NCBI GenBank assembly: GCA_021014945.1
Contig: MU266343.1
Span: forward strand, 124,001 to 188,000
Length of the DNA: 64,000 nt
Direction of reading: 5' to 3'
DNA from: Leucogyrophana mollusca
Lineage: Eukaryota > Basidiomycota > Agaricomycetes > Boletales
Below are positions 45,301-55,881 of this stretch, in pieces. How positions within the stretch are numbered: the first letter of the stretch is position 1; each line of letters opens with the position of its first letter. The translations under genes and the position numbers were made by a program. The notes under the pieces were generated by a model. That model did not search any database. It saw only the letters and a list, made by a program, of their open reading frames with translations, and was not told where the DNA came from.

Positions 45301-48300
45301 GCTAGCACATAGCTTGATAAGGACGTCAAGCGGCGGATAGCGGCGCAAACCAAGCCGGTAGAGAAATTTCGCTGCACCGAATTGGTCAGAGTGTTGGAAA
45401 GGTGCATCGCGTGAATGGACGCACCTTCTTCAGAAGTACCCTTCCACTTGGTCTTCTCCCCCCAGTCAATGATCGGCAAACCCAGAGCACGCAGAATATG
45501 GTTTGGTTCGTAGAGTTCGCAAGCTCGGTATCGAGGCTTCTTTATAGGGGTGCTATTGGTTCCAATTTCCTTCGGAAATGCTGCAGTGGATTGCAGCCTA
45601 GTAATCTCGTCAGAAGTTAGTGTGCTCTGCACCGAGACCAGGTAGGTCGTAAGGTCTAAGATTGTCCAGTCTCCCGTTTTAACCATCCTAAACTGTGTCA
45701 AAAAAAATGACTTGAGTAAGGATGGCCGCACATACCTGTCAAATACGATCTGAAGTTCTACATGTTTACGGACGCCAAGCGCAGCAAGGACTTTCTCCGT
45801 AGGTGCTTTAATGGGTCCAGAGGAAAGGGTGACCACAGGCAAGTCGTTGAATATATCCGCACTTGCAAAGTATGATTCCCGGGGTATCTTCAGACCTGAT
45901 GAGGTGGGAATGCAACTCTTATCGGCGAGAATTGTTGAGATCGAATTTCGGGCTTCTAGAGAAAGAGAAGGCCAGGCACGTGCAAGGACATTCAGGACAC
46001 GCTCTGCCCACGGCGCAGAACGGGTGAGACTATGCTCAACGTCATCGTCATCCATCAACACAACGGGTGACGAAATATGTTGGATCCAATCCACGATTGA
46101 AAATTCCCTCCATCTAAAAGAATAGAGCTGGTCGGGATCGAAATGCCGAGTGACGCTCAAAGGCATCAGGGAGTCAGGCAGCGGACCATCCCAGGGTATT
46201 AACGAACCCATGTGCCTGAGATTGATGAATGACTGGACGGAGGCGAGCGGTAACACCTTGGCATCGGCACCGGGAGCTCCAAAGGTCAGGACTGCGGCAT
46301 TAAGGAGTTCGGCGCGTATCGTAGGCAGCTGCAGGTTGCTGCCTTGTGGCGTCAACCCGGTCCACCATTTTAAGCAAGCAACAAGCTCTTCCTCATTCAG
46401 CGGCCGAGCTCGCAGCTCCGAGAGAACGTCCAAGAATGTAATATCCTTGATCATGCCCTTGCTCTGCAATGACGTGACCATAAGTGGCACCTCCGAGAAG
46501 ACGCTCTCGGGAAGCACTGGGAGTTGTTTGAGGAACAGCGCGAACATAGGATCCGGCGCGCGCACTGAGACAGCATCTTGCACACCGGCTGTCGACAATA
46601 CGCTAAAAGGGTGCTGTGTAGCACAAGCAAAGAAAGCGGCCTCGAGCAAACGGGCTACATCCGAGGACGGGGTGGACGGGTGGAAAGTGAAGAACTTCAG
46701 AACGTGCAAGAAACGGCCGCGCAACCATGCTTTCAGTTCCTCGCCAGGCTGGAAGTCGGGAGAACCTGAAGACTTCGAGGCGCCCTCCCAAAGAGCTCGA
46801 ATGTTAGCGAGCTCCATCTCGTATGCAGTACGGGCAAGAAATCCGCCGACATAGAGCAGTTCCCGGTTCCACACTGTGGAATGTTATATAAATGGGACCA
46901 CTGGCACTGAAGAAAGCTTACCAGCCACGTTTCGATCGCTAAACCAAAGGACGAGTTCAGAAAACCAGCAAGAAACCCTCGGAAGAAAAACTCACACCAG
47001 GTCTATGGACTCGCGCTCTACTGTTGGAATGAAACGGGAGGCCATGTGACCACCAATGCCCGTCGTCTGACCGGTGGCGTGACCCTGGTGATTGCTCATT
47101 ATCCGGATGTCACGGAACAATAAACCAAAAGCTCACAATGAAGACACGAGCAGTGCCCAATCTACATAATCGTTGTAAGCGGGGGTATAAAAAGGGGGCT
47201 ACTCAGCACACTTACCCATTCAAATCGGCCCGAAGTCCTTGAAAAACACTGCCGCTCGACAAAGGCTGCTTCTTCTCCTCTAGCACACTGTTATCGTACT
47301 CATCTTTACCGGTCTACGATGGGGGGTCAGGCGTCAGCGACAGATATTCGAGGTAAAGCACGAACATATATAAGACTGTAGCTCAGTTGTTGAGGTGGAT
47401 TCTTCTTCGTCGAACGATGTAATTCTGAGATCATCTTCCTGTCTAGTCGAACATCTACGTCTGCAGAGAACACAGTGAGAGTAACACTGGACTGATAGAC
47501 TTCCATGGGATCCGCCTTCTCCTCAGGAGGTGGCGGAGGTGGGGTGACTGGCCGCTGTGGAGTGGCGTTGCCTGTGAGAGTGGAAAAAAGCGAGGAGAAG
47601 AAGCCACCGCTCTGTGATGCAGCAGGTTTAGCTGGCTTGGCCATGATGATGACCGCAGGCTTCTCGGTGCCCAAGGAATAGACCGCATGGATCACTTCCG
47701 CTTTGATTCGAATCGCTGGGCCACATGGTCAGTATAATCAAACACAAACGCAGCGCAAGGCTTACGCGCAGATTTCACAGCTTTGACATTCATCATGCCC
47801 AATCCACTCGAAGCCTTCAGGCCCCTCAACAAACCCATGTCATTCGTTGCGCCAGTGGATTTCGTGAGCCGCGCAAGACGGCGGTCATCGAAAAACACTG
47901 TGATGTCCGTGAGATAGGTCATGAAGGTGATTGAAGACGCTAGAAAGCGCGTAAAGTCGAATGCTTGAGGGATCGGGGCTGACTCCCGAAGAGTCATTTC
48001 GAACGACGTCCAGGGGTCTATGGTGTCTTTCGAGGGTAAGTCGCCGCGCCTGACGTTGAGCTTCGGCGAAGGATAAGGAGCAGAGCAATCGCAGCGAAGT
48101 GCTCACTTACCTGATCCCTCTTATCCTTCCAATAAAACTGCATCCCGTGACCTAGATAAAGAGTGAGAGTTAGCTCGAGCGTTTGTGAAGGGGTACGCAC
48201 CTCCAGATTTTACGAATGGTTCCTCGGTCACAGAAAATAGACTGTAAAAGCCTAGAGCCCACCCCCGTTAGCAGACCAGAGATGTAGAATTAGGACATCC

Positions 48301-49201
48301 CACATACCAACCCCGAATGCGCCTATCTTTTCTTCGTCAGGGTTACCTTCCGCTACAGATCTTTGTGAGAAAGACAAGAAATGGCGCGAGGGGTGAACCC
48401 ACCAATTTTTCGCAAACGACTCCAGTCTTCGTCTCTGAAGGCGATCCCGTTATTGCAGAAAGTCCATTGCGTAACCTAGGCCAATATTAGAACCGCGGCG
48501 AGTGTCAGAGCAACAGCAGCATGGCGAACATGAGTGGTCTTCAAGTCCGGGAACTTATCCTGTCCCTGACTGCTGTCGTCTTGTGCAACCTTTCCGCCCT
48601 TCGTTCGGAGGTACTGCTCCGTCTCAAACCGGATTTCGACCGCAGTCGACTGAGCGTCGTCCGAATTCTGAAGTAACTCTCTGAATACTGTAGGAAATGG
48701 TGGTTTCACATCATTTTGGTAGCGCCAGTGAGCTTTTCCATACCAGTAAACTCCCCGGAATAACGTGCCAGGACTTTGTCTATCAAAGCTCGCTGGTTCA
48801 CCTCTACCGATTCATCGTACCCACTCTCCCACTGCCCAGTTGGAATATGAGACGAGAAGCATGGGCAAGGGCTCGTGACTCACCAACGCAGCTCTGTCAT
48901 GGGGCATCGACGAGGGTTTGGGTTGTTTCGAGTTATTCCGCTGTCACCGATCACAAGTTCTGCCTGGGCGTTGGACAACAACCCCAAATTTTCGCGTCGT
49001 GTCAGTGCGTAGTTTCGTTAAGAATTCGCCGGTGGATAACCTGAATGTGTTGGGTTCGAACGGGTTCAGAGCAAGGGCAACAGCAGACGTTGCTGCTGCG
49101 AAATCAGGGTCGGGATTTGGGTGAGGCGCCAGCGCGGTTCTAATCTTAGCAAAAGTGCCCTGCAAAGTGCTGTGCTGCACGAGTGCTCCGGGCGGTGCCA
49201 A
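42304..49201 (-). CDS. Very large Hsp90-like ATPase / DUF3684 protein with C-terminal HExxH
   Basis: Fungal protein of unknown function with a sacsin-like GHKL ATPase front end. Near the N-terminus: WESGYDESVEVNQRALIDKV, TVFRELLQNSDDA (ATP N-box with Glu, Asn, Asp), NNGIAFRDEDW and GAFGVGFYSLFSVTEEP (G-boxes). QTTGIGGH may form the ATP lid. The long middle (45186-46874 uncut) is DUF3684. The C-terminal exons read YDMGGGLIAFNRNGSIFLNL, then LAHEIAHNLVQPHNSEHEFY, an HExxH zincin-like motif with further His and Glu, ending LLADNP. About 20 short introns. 5' problem: the first conserved exon (49201 leftward) begins LAPPGALVQHSTLQGTF with TTG where ATG is expected, contains no Met and meets TGA upstream; the first in-frame ATG is at 48906. 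The start coordinate is therefore provisional. Confidence 0.88.
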
Positions 49202-49821
49202 GGAAGAGTCGAGCTCGATAATTTGAAGAGACGAACCAAGGAGTGGATGTTCGATCTTGAGGCAAAGGGTTCAGTTCTTTGATGCGTGACAAGGTTTACG
49301 CAATAACCGGAAGCGGTCAAAGAGTAGACGTCAGACCTCATGCTCAAGCTTCAAGCTTCAAGGACAAGGAAATATTCCAATGTAACTACCGGCGCCAGAA
49401 TGAGTGCCGAACCGTGCCACATTTCAAACAAGTCTGACAAGACACAGTAGGTACGACACAACAAACCAATTAGTGGATACCACATAACACTAGTGCGATA
49501 ATGCATAGCCGTAAAACAAAGTGCGGATACGATGGTCCAGTGCAATGTTCGACGTGCGTAGATGAGTGCTAGTTCCAATGCTGGGTATTGATGCAGGTAG
49601 AGAAATCATGAGTGGGATAAAGGTACTGTGTGGATGTCGGTGATATGAACGAATGAACGGAGGACTGTTCCGCTTCTTCAAAATGAATCCATAATTTGTA
49701 GAAGGTGCGAACATAGAGGATGGTTGACGGAATGAAATGAACTGTCATGAGCGAGAGCAATATCGACCGAGATGGAGCGTTGAGCAATAATATCGCATGA
49801 ATTGTTACGTCCGAAGCACCG
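49202..49821. other. Spacer upstream of the ATPase gene
   Basis: Minus-strand frames of 62-93 codons (49351-49787) have no support. A missing first exon of the ATPase gene could lie here, but no ATG with a good splice path was identified. Confidence 0.4.
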
Positions 49822-51201
49822 TCAACGGTGTCCGGTTAATGCGACCGCGAACCATCCGTAGATGGCCATAAGGAAGCGGACCATCCACGCGGGGTCGGCT
49901 CCGATGCCCAACCCGGGGCGAAGCTGCATCGCCAGTGCTATATCCAACTCAGGCACCGCGTATCGGTAGGCGCGGCGACGGGGGTGCATGATCGCCTGTG
50001 AGGGCTTTTCAGCCGACTCATCGAAGTTGACAACCCCCAAGGAAGGGGAACCTGCAGCGCGGAGAGACCAGGCGGGGCGAGAAACCGAAGACGAGGATAC
50101 ATCACGCATCTCAACATGACTACAGTCGAGGCGTCCGGGTAGAGGCGAGGGAGGTGGGTGGACCGATATCGTGGGAAGCGGGGGGTCTGCATGTTGCTCG
50201 AGAGCATCAGTGACGTCGGCAGGCAGCTCGTAGACCGGGGGTAGAGGGCTGAGATCCAGGGCATCGTGGAACTTTTCGTCAGGATCCTCTTCCTCCCCTG
50301 CATCAGAACCGAATCCCAGGAGAATATGGGGTAACTTCCCATCTACAACGTGATCTGCGACCACACTGGTCCTGGAAAGTAGCGAACTGCGCTGCTCAAC
50401 GACCGAATCTTGTACCAAAGCAAGCTTCTCGGAAGCTCCGAAAGTAGGTGATGGCGCATCTCCAGAAAGTGTGCTTCGCTTCTCGAATCTAGGGAGCAGC
50501 TCCCAAGCATTCCTCGAAGCGAGGACCTGCGAGCGCAAGTGCTTCGCGATACACAGCCCGAGTGCAGTGCATCCAAGCACCAAAAGGGCAGCAATGCAGG
50601 ACAATGCTAACACCAGCACAGGAGGTGATGGTACATGGACGACTGCATCATCGCCAGGGGACGAGGGCGTTTCGTCCTGTGGCAGGATGGCCGAGGCCTC
50701 TTCTACCGACTGCTCCCCAGGAACGAGGTCAGCTGCGGTGTCATCCCTCAGACCGTCATCAAGGTCGTTCAGACCGCCGAGCCACTTGCTTAGCAGCTTT
50801 TCCTCGTCGGTCTGGTCGGTTCCCGAATCCAGAGATACTGTCGCCTTAACGGAGCTAGCACCCAGCTGTGACAAAGCGTGATTTTGCTCATCGGTAGATA
50901 GAACTCCTACACGAAGCCCGTCGCTTCCAAATACGCTCTGCCCTGAGATGCTATCACCGCGAGTAAGAACAGCGTCTACTTATTCGCCGAAATTAAATCA
51001 AGCTTACCCCGTGCGTGATTGAAATACAGCCTGTACAGCGCTCTGGAGGTCAGAGGAGACGTGTGGTCTAAACCAGAGCACAATCAGTGTCGGAATGATA
51101 AACTCTGCTATGCCGACCTACAGCTCAGTCTCGGGGAAGATTGGGCGGCTCGTCACGACCAGCGTAAGCAGGGACACGGACGCGAGTAGTGTGAGGGTCA
51201 T
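49822..51201 (-). CDS. Unknown single-pass membrane protein with signal peptide
   Basis: Three introns-spliced pieces: exon from ATG 51201 coding MTLTLLASVSLLTLVVTSRP (signal peptide), a short exon LPHVSSDLQSAVQAVFQSRTG, and a long exon from about 50943 to the stop at 49822. The ectodomain of about 140 residues is acidic (DSGTDQTDEEK, DDGLRDDTAAD), the membrane segment is VPSPPVLVLALSCIAALLVL, and the cytosolic tail of about 230 residues is Ser/Pro/acid-rich with PPPSPLPGR. A second hydrophobic patch near the end (MVRFLMAIYGWFAVAL) might be amphipathic or a second span. The topology resembles single-pass cell-surface sensors, but no family is recognised. Its start faces SPO7 with 296 bp between. 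Confidence 0.75.
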
Positions 51202-51497
51202 TTGCAGCCTTGAGGAGAGACGTCAAGTAGCACTATTGATAGTGGTACTTACTGGCAGACACTCGACGATGTGGTGAAACACAAACACGCCTCAAGGCGA
51301 ACACGCTGCAACTCAAGGCCCCATGCCGAACCAACAGCCGAATCCCGGTCTTCAACCCGAACACGTGGCCGCGCTACACCTAACCCTAACGCAGCACTAG
51401 TGCTTGCCTCGGGCAACTGCAACTGCAGCTCTGCAACCTTATACGCAGTCCTCTTCCTGGGTACCTCTGTGTGCCCTCCTCCGTTCCGTGGCGCTGG

Positions 51498-52573
51498 ATG
51501 CCTCGTCACAACGCACAGCAACTTAAAAGCTCCTTCCATCCTGCCAATGACCCAACGACTTACCGCGACCTTCTGTTCTTTGAAGAAAGGTTGAAGACAA
51601 ACGCTGCGAATCTCCAACGTCGGAAGTCTCGTTATCAATGTGTGTCATGTTTACGATCAGCCCCAGTGTTTGGATTTCTCAATAGAATCCGATTTCAGTG
51701 TTCCTCGCGCAGCTTGTACTTGTCATCGCATTTCTACTCTCCGAGGTCCTGCTGCAAACTGCGTTCCTTGACATACCCTACACTTACGTCCTACGGAAGG
51801 CATTTCCAGAGGCTTACGCTGTTGGAACAGCCAAGCCTCATCCATACTTTGCTTCTGGAATGCTATTTGTTTCGGTGACTGCCTTGCTTTTATTTTTTGC
51901 GAGCGGTATGTATTCCGAAAAAATAGCGTATGCTAATCGGTAGGTAGGTTGTTGTGTGCATTCCGTCCAAGTTAACCCAACGTGCATCAGATACGTCCCT
52001 CACGCGAACAAAGCTCTTCGCACTTTCAACATGTACCTTAATGTCCGAAGACCACCCCTGCGCTCAAAAATCTCCCTCAATCCCCTCACCATATTCACCT
52101 CTCGTCCTTCCTCCAATGAGCCTCGAGCTCGGTCTCCGTCGCGAGCTTCTCCGACCGAGCGCAACGCATCCGTTCCAATATCGCCTATACCACCCACGAC
52201 GAATCCACGTGGAGAGCTGATCTTCTCGTCCCGCGTTGAACGATCTTTCCGAGATTCTTACGATCGTTACCGTGCCGCTTTCGAGCGAAAACGGGGCGAG
52301 CGAGAGAGAACTGCCGCGCTGAAAACGTGGTCAGGCTGGCTCCGGCTAAAGTTGCCCTGGCACAAGTGGACATCTCTCCCCGCAGCCCCCACAGGAACAC
52401 CCTTGCGGACTGCGTCTAATTCAACACGAGGGCGAGGGACAGGAAGTGCGGTGCCGACACCCAGCTCGTCGAGACGTCCAAGTCCAATACCCCGACCTTC
52501 GCGAAATATTTCACCCCCTGTACGCCCGATGGGTACGGATCCGTCCCTCGGCGAAAGTGGGAGTCTAGGTTGA
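51498..52573 (+). CDS. SPO7: SPO7-like regulatory subunit of the Nem1 phosphatase
   Basis: Membrane subunit of the Nem1-Spo7 complex, which dephosphorylates and activates the phosphatidate phosphatase Pah1 at the nuclear/ER membrane. Exons 51498-51639, 51699-51939 and 51991-52573 give 321 residues. The N-terminal family block is YRDLLFFEERLKTNAANLQ followed by RRKSRYQ; two membrane segments follow (FLAQLVLVIAFLLSEVLL and ASGMLFVSVTALLLFFASG), then MYSEKIAYANRYVPHANKAL and NMYLNVRRPPLR. The C-terminal half is Ser/Pro/Arg-rich, with GELIFSSRVERSFRDSYDRY. The second intron's donor was set at CG|GTAGGT since it restores the conserved ANRYVPHAN. ATG 51498 is the only in-frame Met before the conserved part. 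Confidence 0.87.
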
Positions 52574-52985
52574 CCCCGTACGAATGCGTGGAAGCACTTG
52601 TACCTTGGTGGACATCCCCTGGCGCTCCAGCTGGGTCCCTGTGACTTGCGCGAGCCTGTCTTGATGTTCATCTTGACACGGGCGCCGAGTGCACCGTACA
52701 TGGTGTGGGTCTTCATTTCGCAGTGGGTCCGAGGCTAGATATTTTCGATACTACAACCGCGCATTGCGTCCGCGGGGGGCAGAGAGGGGTTCGAGCCACT
52801 TATGTACATAAGCAGGAACGTTTCTGTACTTAACATCTGGCGAGTTTCATTCAGACCAGTCAAGCTCGTGGTGTCAGTTGTGATCCCGCACGTACATCGT
52901 AAATGAAGTGAATTATGCTCCCAGCTCTGAATCATGACCGTCAAAACGACCGAAGGCTATATATTTACTTTAACGATTCATACCG

Positions 52986-52992
52986 TGACTCA
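52986..52992 (+). promoter_or_regulatory. Gcn4/Cpc1-type site TGACTCA
   Basis: Exact TGACTCA, the consensus of the general amino-acid control activator, about 200 bp before the histidinol phosphatase start. Histidine genes are classic targets in other fungi; binding here is inferred. Confidence 0.5.
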
Positions 52993-53090
52993 GGCAGCGA
53001 AACCCCAGGTCCGAAGTAGGATGAAGCGGAGAATTGCCGCACCAAAAATGTACCGTCTCAGCACTTTCCTTCCTTGACCTCGAAGCCAAT

Positions 53091-53106
53091 TGATCACTAG
53101 TGATCA
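53091..53106. promoter_or_regulatory. 16-bp perfect palindrome upstream of HIS2
   Basis: TGATCACTAGTGATCA reads the same on both strands, 82-97 bp before the ATG. It could be a dimeric regulator site; this is inference from symmetry and position only. Confidence 0.35.
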
Positions 53107-53187
53107 CTCGATATCAGAAACCGACCTCTATAGCCTTTAATTTCCTTCTCCCCGCCAAGCCCTTCACCCCATAGTCCCAATTCCGCC

Positions 53188-54258
53188 ATGCCTTACAGTC
53201 ATCACTCGCATTCAGGTCAATTTTGCAAACATGCTTCTGGAACCAGTCTCGAGGCCGTGGTGCAAGCAGCCATTCAGAAGGGCTTCGAAGTATATGGCCT
53301 AACTGAACATGTTCCTCGCTATAGAGTGGGAGATTTATACCCCGAGGAGGTAGCTTCTATGATTGAAAAGTGGCCCGTCATGTGTTGATGCTGTCCGCTG
53401 CTCGCAGGAAGGGTTGTCACCTGCTGACTTGTTGGCGCAGTTTGAGTGTTTCCTAACCGAAGCTCACCGCCTCAAAACTGCGTACGCTTCCAACATCACG
53501 CTATTGGTTGGTCTCGAAACCGAATACATCACCCCTCTCGATCTGAACATGCTCGACATCCTGCTCGAGAACCACCGGGGTCGCATCGAATATATAGTTG
53601 GCTCCATTCATCACGTTAACGCGATTCCAATCGACTTTGATCGTTCCACTTTTGAGAAGGCGCTGCACACCACCGTAAATGGAGACGAACCACAACCCTC
53701 CGAACACGCTCAGATGGACCTGTTTCTGTCGGCCTACTTCGACGCTCAGCGCGTGTTACTCGAGCGCTTTCAGCCGGAGATTATTGGCCACTTTGACCTT
53801 TGCAGGCTATACTGCCCTGCGCTTAAGTTTGCAGAGTATCCTAGTGCAAGGAAGAAACTTGAAGAGAATATACAATTCGCTATTAGTTATGGCGCCTTGT
53901 TCGAAGTCAACTCTGCCGCGCTGAGAAAAGGCTGGGATTCAGCATATCCGGGTGCAGACGTTATGCCGGTATGTGCGTGAACTGCTCGGTGATGAGAGAC
54001 CTAAATCTTTCCTAGCTTATCCTGAAAAACCGAGGACGCTTGACGCTCTCTGATGATAGCCACAGTCCTCAAGCTGTGGGCCACCATTACGCGCAAACGG
54101 CGACGTATCTTCGACAAATGGAGGTTGAAGAACTTTGGTATCTCACTCACTCAGAAACACCAAATGTCGCCGGCAGACACATTATTGCAGCTAAAGTCCC
54201 CGGACAATGGTGGGAGCACCCGTTTTGGAAAGACATTCCACTTCCAGGTCAATGTTGA
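53188..54258 (+). CDS. HIS2: Histidinol-phosphatase, PHP family
   Basis: Penultimate step region of histidine synthesis: hydrolyses L-histidinol phosphate to histidinol in the cytosol. Starts MPYSHHSHSGQFCKHASGT, the PHP motif with the HxH metal ligands. Further blocks: GFEVYGLTEHVPRY, LLVGLETEYI, EYIVGSIHHVNAIPID, PEIIGHFDLCRLYCP and FEVNSAALRKGW, with LTLSDDSHSPQAVGHHY giving the late metal-binding Asp and His. Introns fall after YPEE (donor GTAGCT) and after the exon ending GADVMP. The stop at 54256-54258 follows PLPGQC. The metal ligands visible by eye all seem present. Confidence 0.93.
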
Positions 54259-55538
54259 GTTTGCTATGTCTGTGGTTGTCCATGCTTTGATGCCTTCGTA
54301 ACACACCTCGTACTGTCTTCTAGCACCGAACCGCATCGGTTGGCGAAAAGTGAAGTGAGTTCTGATTTCAATGGTCTCGAGGACATTCCTATAACCTATT
54401 TTGTTCATTCCCTATGGCCCTAGTCAGAAACGCTCTGCCTTAGTTAATACTTCAGCCGGTCTTGCTCGTCGTGCTGTGATGCGATCGGCTGGACATAACC
54501 GCCCTCTCCCATGATCGGCAGATGTAAGTTGAGAAGTATCTGGGGTGGTTGTTCTCGCTGGTCTTCTCCACACTCCCGTGGCGCAAGGTCATGGGATCGT
54601 GCTCGTGCGGTGTTTGGACAGCCATGACCTTCTAATGAAATTGCCACTAGCAAAGACGTGTCCAGAGCTTTATTCTCGCCCGCCAGCTTCGTGGGTTCAA
54701 GGTGATCTGTCAAGATTATCATTCAAATCACTAAAGGAGCAGGGCTGTCGAATGTGTTTGTTTGATGACTTTCATATTCCGCATCCGTGGTTTTTTACTG
54801 AGTGTGCGGTCAGACTTATGAAGACACGTAAACAGACACGCTTGCCGCAAATGAAGATGCGACGCCGATACAAGACAAGGATTGTAATTTTGCAGGTTCG
54901 CGCATCGATTCGCCCTATTTTCCCCAGCCCTCCGTGAGGGCGGAGGTTTATGCGCGTCAAATGCTTAAAGGCACTGCATCAAGTAACGTGGAGAGCTGCT
55001 CGTGCGAGAGTTGCATTGCCGGACGGGCGATATTGCCTCGCAAGGTACGTTTTCAAAGGGTCTTCTCAGATTTACCCCGTGATCCTCACGTTGTAACTCA
55101 TCAGTTTAATCTATGAGGGGAGGCCGTATATGACCACGTCCTTCCCTTGAAGGTCGTCGCTGGATCTTCTTATCACTCGATCGGCTTCTATCCCGTCGTG
55201 GGGTCGGTATGGTGTCCAGCCTTTGTAATCTCGCTGCCCCGCTTTGGGCCCCATGTTCGTGTCAAATGCCCAGCGATCAAACGAACGGTTCTGAGATTGG
55301 TTTGGTCTGCTAACTGGTGTCGATTCCAGGAGGGTTTCTTCTCGGTTCTGTTTACCTCCACACACCCAGATCGAGAATGCGGGGCAGGATTTAAAGCCTT
55401 GCAATCTCTTGTCCTTTCTACTTCTCAAAAACCACCCTACATACCATCCCCCGAAACCAACCTCACCCTCAAGTTAGTCACTCTCTGTTGCCAGCTGACA
55501 AGGGACTCACCTATCCGATACCTTTACCCCCACAGAAA
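54259..55538. other. Region with a possible unrecognised gene on the plus strand
   Basis: Two overlapping frames look protein-like: 54635-54830 (around SFKSLKEQGCRMCLFDDFHI) and, in another frame, about 54850-55044 (IDSPYFPQPSVRAEVYARQM and SCSCESCIAGRAILPRK), the latter ending at a strong donor GTACGT (55045). A frame change between them would need an intron or a lesion, and no start or end could be fixed. The Cys-x-Cys-x-x-Cys group is suggestive but no domain is recognised. Confidence 0.3.
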
Positions 55539-55881
55539 ATGTGCCACCGTCAAGTCCAGTGCGCTAAACACCAATGCGGCCACGAAGAACCGCTCGCCGA
55601 AACGAAGGTGCGCGTTTCTTACATCCGTGTCGCATGAAGTAGACCGCCCCTGATCTGCGCCTCGCCTACAGATTGATTGTCGTTCCACCTCTTGCCGATA
55701 CAGCTCAGCGCATGCGCGTGGCTGTCCCAACTGTTCTTCAACTTGCGTCCAGTGGTAAGTCTATCCCCTATTGTCATCCTTCAATCTTCTTACCTTTCCT
55801 TCTAGGATGGGCAGAGCGCAGACCACAGTGGTACAGCGAAGGGAGACGCATTGCGGGCATTGCGCTCGTCAGAATGCTTAA
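55539..55881 (+). CDS. Tiny Cys-rich protein, 75 residues
   Basis: Exons 55539-55607, 55672-55754 and 55806-55881 total 228 nt with clean GT...AG borders. The product starts MCHRQVQCAKHQCGHEEP, continues DCRSTSC, CPNCSSTC and ends THCGHCARQNA. Eleven Cys in CxxC-like pairs plus His (QCGHEE, HCGHC) suggest zinc or other metal binding rather than secretion: there is no signal peptide. The pattern of a starting Met-Cys, CGH, DC, CP-x-C and a final CxxC recurs in many short unnamed Agaricomycete proteins as I recall them; no function is known to me. It sits between HIS2 and URC4 on the same strand. Confidence 0.75.

Larger units (their letters stand above)
52574..53187. other. Promoter region of HIS2
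   Basis: No gene. Contains a TGACTCA site and a perfect 16-bp palindrome, listed separately, then a pyrimidine-rich leader before ATG 53188. Confidence 0.5.
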
